Source: Ewingella americana ATCC 33852
GTDB taxonomy: Bacteria > Pseudomonadota > Gammaproteobacteria > Enterobacterales > Enterobacteriaceae
Assembly (NCBI RefSeq): GCF_000735345.1
Contig: NZ_JMPJ01000074.1
Location: 1 to 63,938, forward strand
Length of the DNA: 63,938 nt
Direction of reading: 5' to 3'
Notes under the pieces: generated by a model
What the model was told of the DNA's origin: nothing
Database searches by the model: none
The model's input: only the letters and a program-made list of their open reading frames with translations
Program-made: the position numbers and the translations under genes
In this document: positions 7,592-15,793 of the stretch, piece after piece
Layout: the number at the start of each line of letters is the position of its first letter
Numbering within the stretch: position 1 is the first letter of the stretch

Positions 7592-8965
7592 ATGGCCTAT
7601 CAAACGATTAACCCGACCACCAACGAACTGCTGAAAACCTACGCCAACCACACTGATGCTGACATCGAAGCGGCGCTAGATACGGCACATAAACTGTATA
7701 AATCCCAATGGTCGAAAGGCCCCATTCAACCTCGTTTACAGGTGCTGGAACGTCTGGCGGACCTGATTGATGCCCGTAAAGAAGAGCTGGCGCGCATCGC
7801 CACCGTCGAGATGGGAAAACTTATCTCTGATGCACGTGACGAAGTATGGATCATTGCCGAAATCGCTCGTTACTATGCGCGCAATGCCGAAAAATTCTTA
7901 GCCCCGTCGAAAATTGATTCTCAGCTGGGCGAGGCCTGGGTCGAGAACCATCCGATTGGCGTACTGCTGGCGGTCGAGCCTTGGAACTTCCCTTATTATC
8001 AGCTGATGCGCGTATTTGCTCCGGCGATTGCGGCGGGCAACCCGGTGGTCGCCAAACATGCCAGCATCGTGCCGCACTGTGCGAGCGTGTTTGAAGAACT
8101 GGTCAACGAAGCCGGAGCGCCAAAAGGGGCGTGGAAAAACCTGTTTATTACCTCAACGCAGGTCGCCAACATCATTGCTGATGAGCGGGTGCAGGGCGCG
8201 GCGATGACCGGCTCCGAAGGGGCGGGTAGCGCGATTGCCGCGCAGGCTGGCAAATATTTGAAGAAATCGACGCTGGAAATGGGCGGCAACGACGTCTTTG
8301 TGGTGCTCGACGACGCAGACTTGGAGAAAGCCGTGGAAATCGGCGTCTTCTCCCGTCTTCATATCTCCGGTCAGGAGTGTATTTGTGCCAAACGCTTTGT
8401 TTTGCATGAGAACATTGCCGACGAATTCCTCGCAAGATTCACCACGGCGATGGCCACCGTCACCATCGGCGATCCGCTGGATGAGAGCACCAAGCTTGGT
8501 CCATTGTCTTCGGCAGAGGCAGTAAAAGGCCTGTCCAAACAGGTTGAACGCGCCCTGCAAAACGGCGCAACGCTGCATTTAGGTGGCAAAGCCATCGCGG
8601 GCAAAGGCAACTTCTTCGAGCCAACTATCCTGACTGACGTGACGCGCGACAACCCGGCTTACTTCGAAGAGTTCTTCGGCCCGGTGGCGCAGATTTACGT
8701 GGTGAAAAGCGATGACGAGGCGGTCGAACTGGCGAATGACTCCCGCTACGGTCTGGCTGGCGCAGTATTCTCACAGAATATCGAACGCGCTAAATCATTG
8801 GCGTCCCGTATCGAAACTGGCGCAGTTTGGATCAACACCTTCGCCAGCACCGCGCCGGAACTGCCGTTTGGCGGCGTGAAACGTTCGGGGTATGGCCGCG
8901 AGCTGTCTGAACTCGGCATTAAAGAGTTTGTGAACCAAAAACTGGTGCTGGTTGCCAAGTCTTAA
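7592..8965 (+). CDS. Aldehyde dehydrogenase, Sad/YneI-like succinate-semialdehyde type
   Basis: The 457-residue NAD(P)-dependent aldehyde dehydrogenase looks closest to E. coli Sad (YneI, 462 residues). The catalytic Glu229 (LEMGGND) and nucleophile Cys263 (SGQECICAKR) are present, as are PWNFP for cofactor binding and the C-terminal FGGVKRSGYGRE. It would oxidise an aldehyde, possibly succinate semialdehyde or a related short-chain semialdehyde, to the acid. The gap from the Rid-like gene is 213 bp, so it may have its own promoter. A strong hairpin separates it from the tautomerase gene downstream. The substrate within this cluster is not established. Confidence 0.9.
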   Translation: MAYQTINPTTNELLKTYANHTDADIEAALDTAHKLYKSQWSKGPIQPRLQVLERLADLIDARKEELARIATVEMGKLISDARDEVWIIAEIARYYARNAEKFLAPSKIDSQLGEAWVENHPIGVLLAVEPWNFPYYQLMRVFAPAIAAGNPVVAKHASIVPHCASVFEELVNEAGAPKGAWKNLFITSTQVANIIADERVQGAAMTGSEGAGSAIAAQAGKYLKKSTLEMGGNDVFVVLDDADLEKAVEIGVFSRLHISGQECICAKRFVLHENIADEFLARFTTAMATVTIGDPLDESTKLGPLSSAEAVKGLSKQVERALQNGATLHLGGKAIAGKGNFFEPTILTDVTRDNPAYFEEFFGPVAQIYVVKSDDEAVELANDSRYGLAGAVFSQNIERAKSLASRIETGAVWINTFASTAPELPFGGVKRSGYGRELSELGIKEFVNQKLVLVAKS

Positions 8966-8974
8966 GAACACATT

Positions 8975-9001
8975 TGGCCCCGCCACGTTACGGCGGGGCC
9001 A
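8975..9001 (+). repeat. GC-rich hairpin between ALDH and tautomerase genes
   Basis: TGGCCCCGCC (8975-8984) and GGCGGGGCCA (8992-9001) form a perfect 10-bp GC-rich stem with a 7-base loop. It begins nine bases after the ALDH stop and ends 20 bases before the tautomerase ATG. No T-run follows, so it more likely shapes mRNA stability or stoichiometry within the operon than ends transcription. Confidence 0.65.
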
Positions 9002-9021
9002 TGACCATTAAGGAGTTCACC

Positions 9022-9480
9022 ATGCCATCCTACGTCTGTTCTGTGCCGAATGGGCTGTTAAGCGACGCCCAGAAGCAGGAGATAGCAACCTGCATTACCC
9101 ATAGCCACTGTGAAGCCACCGGCGCGCCGCCTTTTTTTGTGCAGGTCATTATTGAAGAAGAGGGGACGCTGAAACGCTATATCGGAGCCCTCGCCACCAC
9201 CGAATACATCTGGATACGCGCCGATTTACGCGCCGGGCGGTCCGAAGAGCAGCTAAAAGCGCTGATGCTGCGCATTGTTGGCGACGTAAGCCGTATTTCG
9301 GGTATTCCCGCCGAAAATGTCTGGATCAATATGTGCATGCTCAACCCAACTGACATGGTGGAGTACGGTCGCGTGCTGCCGGGGCCGGGCGAGGAGCAGC
9401 AGTGGTTTGAGACTCTGCCTCAGCCGCTGCGCGAGAGGCTGGCAACCTTGGGGATCGACCAGCATAAATTCCAGCTTTAA
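9022..9480 (+). CDS. Tautomerase-superfamily protein with N-terminal Pro
   Basis: The 152-residue product resembles 4-oxalocrotonate tautomerase/cis-CaaD-type proteins in a double-length format. The start is fixed by two facts: AAGGAG lies seven bases before this ATG, and the second residue is Pro, the catalytic base of the family after Met removal (M-P-S-Y-V). A longer frame from 8974 would bury the Pro and is rejected. The motif RISGIPAENVWINM resembles the family's second-half strand. Substrates are likely 2-oxo or enol acids, or haloacrylate-like compounds. Its place after an ALDH and a Rid-like gene recalls meta-cleavage pathways, but no ring-cleavage dioxygenase is in view. Confidence 0.85.
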   Translation: MPSYVCSVPNGLLSDAQKQEIATCITHSHCEATGAPPFFVQVIIEEEGTLKRYIGALATTEYIWIRADLRAGRSEEQLKALMLRIVGDVSRISGIPAENVWINMCMLNPTDMVEYGRVLPGPGEEQQWFETLPQPLRERLATLGIDQHKFQL

Positions 9481-9546
9481 TTCTCCATCGCAAATCCCCT
9501 TCAGGGCACATCCTGCCTTTGTCAGGCAGTGAAAGCAGGGGCTAGG

Positions 9547-10314
9547 ATGAATGCTCCGGTACTGAACATTAAGGTGACAAATATGCAACCCACCGCAGTG
9601 ATTGTTGGCGTAGGTTCTGAAGAGGGGCTGGGCGGGGCGCTGGCTCGCCGCTTTGCTAAAGGCGGTTTTCACGTGATCGTCGCAGGGCGAACCGTTGAAA
9701 AAATTGAGTCCGTGGCGAAGAGCCTTGGCGAGGGCAATGGCACGGCGGTACAGGTCGACGTGACGCAGCCAGAAGAGGTGCGGCGGCTGTTTCAGACGGC
9801 ATCCGCGCCGGGCGCCGGGAGAGCACCGGCGAGCGCGGTGATTTTCAACGCGGGCAATAATCAGCATATCCCGTTCCGTGAATTGACCTCCGCTCAGGTT
9901 GAGGAGTTCTGGCGCGTCGGCTGCTTCGCAGGCTTCTTGGTGGCTCAAGAGGCGGTCAATCTGCTGCTGCCGCAGGGCAAGGGGAGCCTCATCTTTACCG
10001 GCGCATCCGCCAGCCTGCGCGGCCGTCCCGGCTATGCCCATTTCTCAGCCGCCAAGGCCGGGCTGCGTATGCTCAGCCAGAGTCTGGCCCGCGAGTTTGG
10101 GCCGCAGGGGCTGCACGTGGCTCATGTGTTGATAGACGGCGGCATCAATGGCAACCGGCTGAAGTCCGCGATGCCAGACGTCGTCGATAAGCGCGGTGTT
10201 AACGGGCTGCTGGACATTGATGCTATCGCCGAGACTTACTGGCACCTGCACCAGCAGCACCCTTCGGCGTGGACCCAGGAGATCGACCTGCGCCCCTTCA
10301 AAGAGTCATTTTAA
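9547..10314 (+). CDS. SDR-family protein with catalytic Tyr replaced by Phe
   Basis: The 255-residue short-chain dehydrogenase-like protein has an atypical glycine motif (GVGSEEGLGGALA) and the catalytic Ser region (GSLIFTGASAS). At the YxxxK site it reads F-S-A-A-K (Phe166, Lys170). A Tyr lies three residues earlier (GYAHF) but not in the canonical register. Some SDR-fold reductases work without this Tyr, so activity may be altered rather than lost. The start at 9547 is uncertain; an ATG at 9583 with AAGGTG before it would give a more typical N-terminus. It closes the RidA-ALDH-tautomerase-SDR run and is convergent with the citrate-synthase-like gene, 28 bp away. Confidence 0.82.
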   Translation: MNAPVLNIKVTNMQPTAVIVGVGSEEGLGGALARRFAKGGFHVIVAGRTVEKIESVAKSLGEGNGTAVQVDVTQPEEVRRLFQTASAPGAGRAPASAVIFNAGNNQHIPFRELTSAQVEEFWRVGCFAGFLVAQEAVNLLLPQGKGSLIFTGASASLRGRPGYAHFSAAKAGLRMLSQSLAREFGPQGLHVAHVLIDGGINGNRLKSAMPDVVDKRGVNGLLDIDAIAETYWHLHQQHPSAWTQEIDLRPFKESF

Positions 10315-10342
10315 GCCGATGAAACAGGCCACGGACGTGGCC

Positions 10343-11515
10343 TTAAAGCGCCTGAGGCGGGATGCCGACATAACGCGCTCGCGGGCGGATCAGCCGACTG
10401 GCGGCGACCTGCTCCAGCGCGTGGGCCAGCCAGCCGGAACAGCGGCTGACGGCAAACAGTATAAAGGGTGCTTCCTGTGGCAAGTTGTAGGTGTCCGCCA
10501 GCAGGGCGAGTGCGAAGTCGATGCTCGGGCGCTCGCCCGCTGCCTGTGCCACATACTCCATGAGTTCGCCGTAAGGCCCGCCGCTCGGCAACATTGCCAT
10601 GATGGCATTGGCTCGCACGTCTCCGTCGGGGTAGAGCGGGTGCCCAAAGCCCGGCAGTGTCCGCCCCTGCGCCAACCACTCCCTGACGGCCTGCTGCGCG
10701 CCGACTCGCCGGGTCGAGTCAACCAGCACGTTGAGCGAGCGCGAAGCACCGCCGTGCAGAGGCCCGGTCAAGGATGCCAGCCCGGAGAGCACCCCGGCGG
10801 CCAGCGACGCGCCGGTTGAGATAGTCACCCGCACGGCGAACGCCGAGGCATTCAACTCATGTTCGGCCAGCAGCACCAGCGTCTGGCGCAACACCTTTTC
10901 CGCTTCGGGGCATTGCCACGCCTGAGCCAAACTCTCGCTGAGCGTGCTTTCACTACTGGTTATGTCGATGCCGAGCATGGCTTCGGTCAGCGTGGCGAGT
11001 ACGCCTGCAGCCTCGGCACGCAGCACCGGCAGGGCGCGCCCCGTTGAAGGTAAATCTCTGCCGCTGCGCTCGGCCAGTGCTATCAGCCCAGCTGCCGAAG
11101 CCTGAGAAAAACCTTTGAAATGACGAGTGGGGCTGCCGCCAGCAACCAGCGCCTGCTGAAAGTCCGCCTGCGGATACTCCCACAGCAGCGCCGCGACTTG
11201 CTCCAACGACGCCGTGCGTGAAAGCGCCACCGCATCCTGCCCGCGATACCAAAGCCGCCCGTCAATCACCGTCGAAATCGCCGAAGGCAGCACCGGGTCA
11301 CCCCATTCAATGGCCTGCGCGGCCACCACTTCCAGCGTGCGGCGGCCGTTAGTTCGCTTCGCCATGCGCATCACATCTTCGCGGTGATAAAGGCTGCGAC
11401 GGCTGTCTTTGCTGTCCGGCTGCGCGCGGATTTTTCCCCGGCTGACATTGGCATAAAGCGTTTGCGGGCGGACATTTAAAATAGTCAGGGCTTCTGCAGC
11501 CGTTATCCACACCAT
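10343..11515 (-). CDS. HTH-citrate synthase fusion protein
   Basis: The 390-residue product has an N-terminal DNA-binding-like helix-turn-helix (residues about 3-50, WITAAEALTILNVRPQTLYA), followed by a complete citrate-synthase domain. The three catalytic positions are present: His254 (GPLHGGA), His292 (GFGHPLY) and Asp333 (RPSIDF). It should condense an acyl-CoA with an oxoacid, or run the reverse cleavage. The head resembles MerR/excisionase-type HTH modules and may bind DNA or only act structurally. The start at 11515 follows GAGGA at good spacing; longer frames are AT-rich and non-coding in character. It is divergent from a CoA-transferase gene, with a TTGACGTCAA palindrome between them. 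I infer a shared CoA-ester pathway. Confidence 0.88.
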   Translation of the reverse strand: MVWITAAEALTILNVRPQTLYANVSRGKIRAQPDSKDSRRSLYHREDVMRMAKRTNGRRTLEVVAAQAIEWGDPVLPSAISTVIDGRLWYRGQDAVALSRTASLEQVAALLWEYPQADFQQALVAGGSPTRHFKGFSQASAAGLIALAERSGRDLPSTGRALPVLRAEAAGVLATLTEAMLGIDITSSESTLSESLAQAWQCPEAEKVLRQTLVLLAEHELNASAFAVRVTISTGASLAAGVLSGLASLTGPLHGGASRSLNVLVDSTRRVGAQQAVREWLAQGRTLPGFGHPLYPDGDVRANAIMAMLPSGGPYGELMEYVAQAAGERPSIDFALALLADTYNLPQEAPFILFAVSRCSGWLAHALEQVAASRLIRPRARYVGIPPQAL

Positions 11516-11553
11516 GGCGATCCTCAGGTTGATGTTGATGATTAGAGTCAAGA

Positions 11554-11563
11554 TTGACGTCAA
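11554..11563. promoter_or_regulatory. Palindrome between citrate-synthase-like and CoA-transferase genes
   Basis: TTGACGTCAA is a perfect 10-bp dyad, 39 bp before the minus-strand start and 73 bp before the plus-strand start. Nearby TTGATG repeats (11529-11540) resemble its half-site. It is a candidate operator for the HTH-citrate synthase itself or for the LysR protein encoded downstream. Confidence 0.4.
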
Positions 11564-11635
11564 CATTAGCAAGATTATTCTGGGGTTAAAAGGCGGCCCA
11601 GTGCTCCCTTACACCCAGTGTAATCAGGCGGACAT

Positions 11636-13015
11636 ATGACGAATGCAACCATGACTTTTTTTGACCAAGCCCGACAGGCGCTGCATCTCCCTGAAGAAGC
11701 TTTAACCCAGTTCGATGTGCAAGGCACGGCGCAGTTGGCGTCTGAGTTCCCGGTGACTGATTTTGCCGTTGCGGCCATTGGCGCGGCGGGAATGGCGCTG
11801 AGCGAACTGATAAAAGTGCAGTTTGGGCAGCAGCCGCGGGTGGTGGTTGACCGCAAACTGGCTTCGCTGTGGTTTGGCTGGTCGATTCAGCCGATGGGCT
11901 GGCAGATGCCCGCCGCGTGGGACTCGATTGCCGGAGATTATAAAACCCAAGATGGCTGGATAAGGCTGCACACCAATGCGCCGCACCATAAGGCCGCCGC
12001 ACTTCAGGTATTGCAGTGTGCTGATGACCGCGCGGCGGTGGCAGAAGAGGTTGCCAAGTGGTCCGGTGAAGCGCTGGAAACGGCGGTGGTGGGGAACAAA
12101 GGCTGCGCGGCGGTAATGCGCAGTTTGGCCGAGTGGCAGGCCCATCCGCAGGGCAGAGCCGTGGCTGCGGAACCGCTGATTGCCTGGTCTTCAGCCGAGG
12201 CGGCATTTCCTTCATCATCTTGGCGACCTGAAGAAAAACGGCCATTGGCCGGGCTAAAAGTGCTGGATTTGACCCGCGTGCTGGCTGGCCCAATAGCCAC
12301 TCGATTCCTCGCCGGGTATGGGGCAGAAGTGCTGCGGCTGGACCCGCCAGAGTGGGATGAACCCTCGGTAGCCCCTGAGGTGACGCTAGGCAAACGCTGT
12401 GCACGACTGGATATTAAAACCCCCGCCGGACGCCAAATTTTCGAAGGATTGCTGGCGCAAGCCGACGTGTTGGTTCACGGCTATCGCCCCGACGCTCTTG
12501 CCCGGTTGGGCTATGGCGAAGCTGAAAGGCGCAGAATCAACCCCGGCCTGATTGATGTTTCTCTTAATGCCTATGGCTGGAGTGGCCCGTGGGCCGGGCG
12601 GCGCGGGTTTGATAGCCTGTTGCAGATGAGCTCCGGCATTGCCCACTGCGGCATGCAAGGGGCGCAATCGGACCGTCCTGTGCCGCTGCCGGTGCAAGCG
12701 CTGGATCACGCCACTGGCTATTTAATGGCGGCGGCGACTCTCCGCGCGCTGGTGCGGCGAGTGACAGAAAGGCAGGCATCCACCGCGCGGCTGTCACTGG
12801 CACGCGTGGCGCATTCGCTGATTGCGCTACCGCGAGGTCACGTCGAGGCAAAAGATCTAGAAATCGGCCCCGACGACCTATCTCCAACAGTAGAAAAAAC
12901 GCCGTGGGGCGAGGCCAAACGCTGCAAATCTCCACTGACCGTCGGCGGCTTGCCTCTGGTTTGGGAAATCCCCGCCTCGCGACTTGGCTCGGCTGAGGCG
13001 AAATGGGGGGAGTGA
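11636..13015 (+). CDS. CaiB/BaiF family CoA-transferase
   Basis: This 459-residue class III CoA-transferase moves CoA between carboxylic acids. The core signature starts at about residue 205 (LAGLKVLDLTRVLAGPIATRFLAGYGAEV), followed by LGKRCARLDIKTPAGR and a GWSGPWAGRRGFDSL stretch typical of the family. The N-terminal 200 residues are a long extension resembling a degenerate second CaiB-like half, as in longer members. It is divergent from the citrate-synthase-like gene and is followed after 49 bp by a LysR gene on the same strand. It would activate an acid to a CoA ester that the citrate-synthase-like enzyme could use; this link is inferred. Confidence 0.88.
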   Translation: MTNATMTFFDQARQALHLPEEALTQFDVQGTAQLASEFPVTDFAVAAIGAAGMALSELIKVQFGQQPRVVVDRKLASLWFGWSIQPMGWQMPAAWDSIAGDYKTQDGWIRLHTNAPHHKAAALQVLQCADDRAAVAEEVAKWSGEALETAVVGNKGCAAVMRSLAEWQAHPQGRAVAAEPLIAWSSAEAAFPSSSWRPEEKRPLAGLKVLDLTRVLAGPIATRFLAGYGAEVLRLDPPEWDEPSVAPEVTLGKRCARLDIKTPAGRQIFEGLLAQADVLVHGYRPDALARLGYGEAERRRINPGLIDVSLNAYGWSGPWAGRRGFDSLLQMSSGIAHCGMQGAQSDRPVPLPVQALDHATGYLMAAATLRALVRRVTERQASTARLSLARVAHSLIALPRGHVEAKDLEIGPDDLSPTVEKTPWGEAKRCKSPLTVGGLPLVWEIPASRLGSAEAKWGE

Positions 13016-13016
13016 A

Positions 13017-13025
13017 TGTTATAAT
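13017..13025 (+). promoter_or_regulatory. Extended -10 promoter for the LysR gene
   Basis: TGTTATAAT gives a consensus -10 box (13020-13025) with the TG extension, immediately after the CoA-transferase stop and 40 bp before the LysR ATG. No good -35 box is present, as is common for extended -10 promoters. Confidence 0.6.
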
Positions 13026-13064
13026 CACTGGCAGGAAAAAGTGCGTCATCCATAGAAGGTGTAA

Positions 13065-13973
13065 ATGAATAAGCTGCAGGCAATGGAAGTGTTTGTTCAG
13101 GTGGTCGACACCGGCGGTTTTACCCGCGCGTCGGAAAATCTCAAGCTTCCAAAGGCGACGGTTTCTACTCTGATTCAGTCGCTAGAAGCCTCTCTGTCGG
13201 TGAAACTGCTGAACAGAACCACTCGCCACGTGAGCGTGACGGCTGACGGTGCGGCTTATTATGAGCGCTGTATCCGCATTTTATCTGAAGTGCGGGACGC
13301 TGAAGACTCGGTGGGGCGCAATCGCCTGAGTCCGGCGGGGCGCTTGCGGGTTGATGCGCCTACCGGCTTGGCCAGCACGGTGATTATCCCCGCGCTTCCT
13401 GAGTTTTTTGCCCGTTATCCCGATATTCAGCTGGAGCTGGGGTGCAGCGATCGTCAGGTTGATTTGGTTGAAGAAGGGGTAGATTGCGCGATACGCGGTG
13501 GTCGCCGATTGGCCGACTCACGGCTGGTTGCCCGGCGGGTCGGAACGATGAATTATGTCACCTGCGCCTCTCCGGCCTATTTGGAGCAATACGGGCGACC
13601 TATACACCCTAATGACTTGGTTAATCATCGCTGTGTTAACTATTTCTCAGCGCGCACCGGCAAGGTGTTTGACTGGTATTTCACCCAAAATGAGCAGCGG
13701 CTTCAGGTCACGCTGTCGAGCCATATGGCGGTGAGTGACAGCTATGCTTATACGGCTGCCGGGCTGAGCGGTCTGGGGATCATCCAAATGGCGGATTTTC
13801 TGATGGTGGAGATGATTGCCGAGGGGCGTTTAATATCGATTTTGGATGATTGGAGCAACGAGCCGCTGCCTATTCACGTGGTGTATCCGCAAAACCGCCA
13901 TCTTTCGGCCAAAGTGCGGGTGTTTGTTGATTGGGCAACAGAGCTATTCTCGCGCCACCCGACGCTGTCTTGA
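13065..13973 (+). CDS. LysR-family transcriptional regulator
   Basis: The 302-residue product has the LysR winged HTH at residues about 1-60 (MNKLQAMEVFVQVVDTGGFT, LPKATVSTLIQSLE) and a substrate-binding-like effector domain from about 90 to the C-terminus. It looks like the large group of LysR proteins that often control a neighbouring reductase or pump. It lies 49 bp after the CoA-transferase gene and has its own extended -10 promoter. Its target is probably the CoA-transferase/citrate-synthase pair, the ALDH run, or both; the sequence does not decide. Confidence 0.88.
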   Translation: MNKLQAMEVFVQVVDTGGFTRASENLKLPKATVSTLIQSLEASLSVKLLNRTTRHVSVTADGAAYYERCIRILSEVRDAEDSVGRNRLSPAGRLRVDAPTGLASTVIIPALPEFFARYPDIQLELGCSDRQVDLVEEGVDCAIRGGRRLADSRLVARRVGTMNYVTCASPAYLEQYGRPIHPNDLVNHRCVNYFSARTGKVFDWYFTQNEQRLQVTLSSHMAVSDSYAYTAAGLSGLGIIQMADFLMVEMIAEGRLISILDDWSNEPLPIHVVYPQNRHLSAKVRVFVDWATELFSRHPTLS

Positions 13974-13981
13974 ACCGAGTT

Positions 13982-14022
13982 CGGCAGCTCGCAAGTCATC
14001 CATTCTGACCCTTGAGCTGCCG
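13982..14022. terminator. Long-loop inverted repeat between convergent genes
   Basis: CGGCAGCTC (13982-13990) and GAGCTGCCG (14014-14022) could pair over a 23-base loop in the 58-bp gap between the LysR gene and the convergent GST gene. The position suits a terminator, but the loop is long and no T-run is present. Confidence 0.35.
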
Positions 14023-14031
14023 CCTGCTGGG

Positions 14032-14643
14032 TTATTTAACCAGCAGCCCCTCTGCTTCCAGAGCCGCCCGAACGCTTGGGCGTTTTTCCATATTGATCAT
14101 AAACTTCTGAATCGATTTGTAGCCCGAAATGTCAATTCCCACGCGCGGCGGCCAGCACAGCACATTGTAGAGATAGGTATCGGCCACGGAGAACTGCTCA
14201 CCTAACAGATAAGTGTTGTGAGCCAGATGCTCATCGATGTAACGCCATCTTTCGCCTAAGTTAATGTCGGCGAAGTTAGCTTTCGATTTAGCATCAATTA
14301 ATGGCGAGAACATCACCGCCATACCCTTATGCAAATCGCTGGCAATGTAGTTCAGCCATTCCAGCACGGTGTAGCGCTCTCTGCTGCCAAATTCCGGCAG
14401 CAGCTTGCTCTGCGGGTGATTATCAGCAATCCACTGTAATATGATGGCAACTTCAGTGATCACGTCGCCATTTTCCAGTTTTAACGCCGGGACGAAGCCT
14501 TTAGGCGTGACGTGATAGTAATTGCCTTCAACCGTCTGCTTGGTGCTGAAATCGACTTTGATCAACTCGAAGGTTTGGCCAGCCTCACGCAACGCAATCT
14601 GTGGACCTAAACCGCAGGAACCCGGCGAAAAATATAATTTCAT
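14032..14643 (-). CDS. gstA: Beta-class glutathione S-transferase, GstA-like
   Basis: The 203-residue cytosolic glutathione transferase closely resembles E. coli GstA (201 residues). The N-terminal thioredoxin-like domain has the beta-class Cys10 (MKLYFSPGSCGLG) and the cis-Pro segment (GFVPAL). The C-terminal helical domain contains EWLNYIASDLHKG and FSVADTYLY, the latter being the N-capping motif. The start at 14643 is the only Met fitting the fold. A yghU-type gene lies 12 bp upstream on the same strand, so the two are probably co-transcribed. Confidence 0.9.
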   Translation of the reverse strand: MKLYFSPGSCGLGPQIALREAGQTFELIKVDFSTKQTVEGNYYHVTPKGFVPALKLENGDVITEVAIILQWIADNHPQSKLLPEFGSRERYTVLEWLNYIASDLHKGMAVMFSPLIDAKSKANFADINLGERWRYIDEHLAHNTYLLGEQFSVADTYLYNVLCWPPRVGIDISGYKSIQKFMINMEKRPSVRAALEAEGLLVK

Positions 14644-14655
14644 TACAACCTCTTT

Positions 14656-15525
14656 CTATTTAAACAACGTTTTAAAATCAGCGTCATCATGACGCTCACG
14701 CAAAAACTCACCCGGCGCGCCGGAAGTGCGGTTTACGATGCGGCCGCGAGTCACCGCCGGGCGCTGAGCAATGGCTTTGTACCAACGCAGCAAATGGGTG
14801 TATTGCTCGACCTCGAGGAACTCGTGGGTGCCATACACGCCATACAGGCTGCCCGGATACCAAGGCCAGACGGCCATATCCGCGATGGTGTATTGGTCGC
14901 CAGCGAGATATTCATGTGTCGCCAGATGTGTATCAAGCACGTGCAGCTGGCGTTTGGTTTCCATGGCGTAACGGTCAATGGCGTACTCAATTTTGATCGG
15001 AGCATAGGCGTAGAAGTGCCCCAAGCCGCCGCCGACAAAAGGCGCTGAGCCCATCTGCCACATCAGCCAATTAAAGGTTTCGGCCCGCGCCAGCGGCGTG
15101 GTCGGCAGGAAGGCCCCGAAACGTTCCGCAAGGTAGACCAGAATGGAGCCACTCTCGAATACGCGGGTTGGCGGATTGGTCGAGTGGTCAACCAGCGCAG
15201 GGATTTTGGAGTTAGGATTGATGTCCACGAAGCCGCTGCCGAATTGATCGCCTTTGAAGATATCGATCAGCCATGCGTCGTATTCAGCGTCTGAATAGCC
15301 CGCTTCAAGCAGCTCTTCAAGCATGATGGTTATCTTCTGGCCGTTTGGCGTGCCCTGAGAGTAGAGCTGCAATGGATGCTTGCCGACCGGCAGTTCCTGC
15401 TGGAATCTGGCACCGGATTCCGGGCGATTGATGGTGGCAAACTGGCCGCCGTGATCGGTTTTTGGGCGCCATACCTTGGCGGGTTCGTAGCCTTTTGGCT
15501 GGTTATCGCGCGTCGTCTCTTTCAT
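14656..15525 (-). CDS. yghU: YghU-type glutathione-dependent disulfide-bond oxidoreductase
   Basis: The 289-residue product matches E. coli YghU (288 residues) along its length (LPVGKHPLQLYS, GTPNGQKITIMLEELL, NPNSKIPALVDH, VFESGSILVYLAERFG, GRIVNRTSG). The family binds two glutathione molecules and reduces disulfides such as 2-hydroxyethyl disulfide. The start at 15525 aligns with the YghU N-terminus; a further 44 upstream codons are open but are AT-rich and cross a likely operator. It is first of a two-gene GST unit. Confidence 0.93.
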   Translation of the reverse strand: MKETTRDNQPKGYEPAKVWRPKTDHGGQFATINRPESGARFQQELPVGKHPLQLYSQGTPNGQKITIMLEELLEAGYSDAEYDAWLIDIFKGDQFGSGFVDINPNSKIPALVDHSTNPPTRVFESGSILVYLAERFGAFLPTTPLARAETFNWLMWQMGSAPFVGGGLGHFYAYAPIKIEYAIDRYAMETKRQLHVLDTHLATHEYLAGDQYTIADMAVWPWYPGSLYGVYGTHEFLEVEQYTHLLRWYKAIAQRPAVTRGRIVNRTSGAPGEFLRERHDDADFKTLFK

Positions 15526-15631
15526 GGAGTGTTCTATCCTGTTTCGATATTTAAATTCTATTTCCGGGCGGTTCACCGGGGCTGAAAAAATATTATCGAA
15601 ACTATAATTCGGGATAAACCGCGATAACTCG

Positions 15632-15663
15632 AATTGACTGTTCGGATTACTGAACAATCAATT
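15632..15663. promoter_or_regulatory. 12-bp inverted repeat upstream of the GST operon
   Basis: The arms AATTGACTGTTC (15632-15643) and GAACAATCAATT (15652-15663) match at 11 of 12 positions across an 8-base spacer, about 107 bp upstream of yghU. This length and spacing fit a dimeric repressor or activator site. No regulator gene abuts it; the nearest candidates are the LysR at 13 kb and the TetR at 16.5 kb. Confidence 0.5.
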
Positions 15664-15793
15664 GATGGCGTAAATAAGTGGTGGTGGGTTTAAAAACAAA
15701 AAAAACACATCGGCTGAGAATAATAAAGATTCATCGCAGCACCCGTGTTTTAGCTTGTAAATATAGGGAAATATATTAGCGGAGGGAGAGGGG

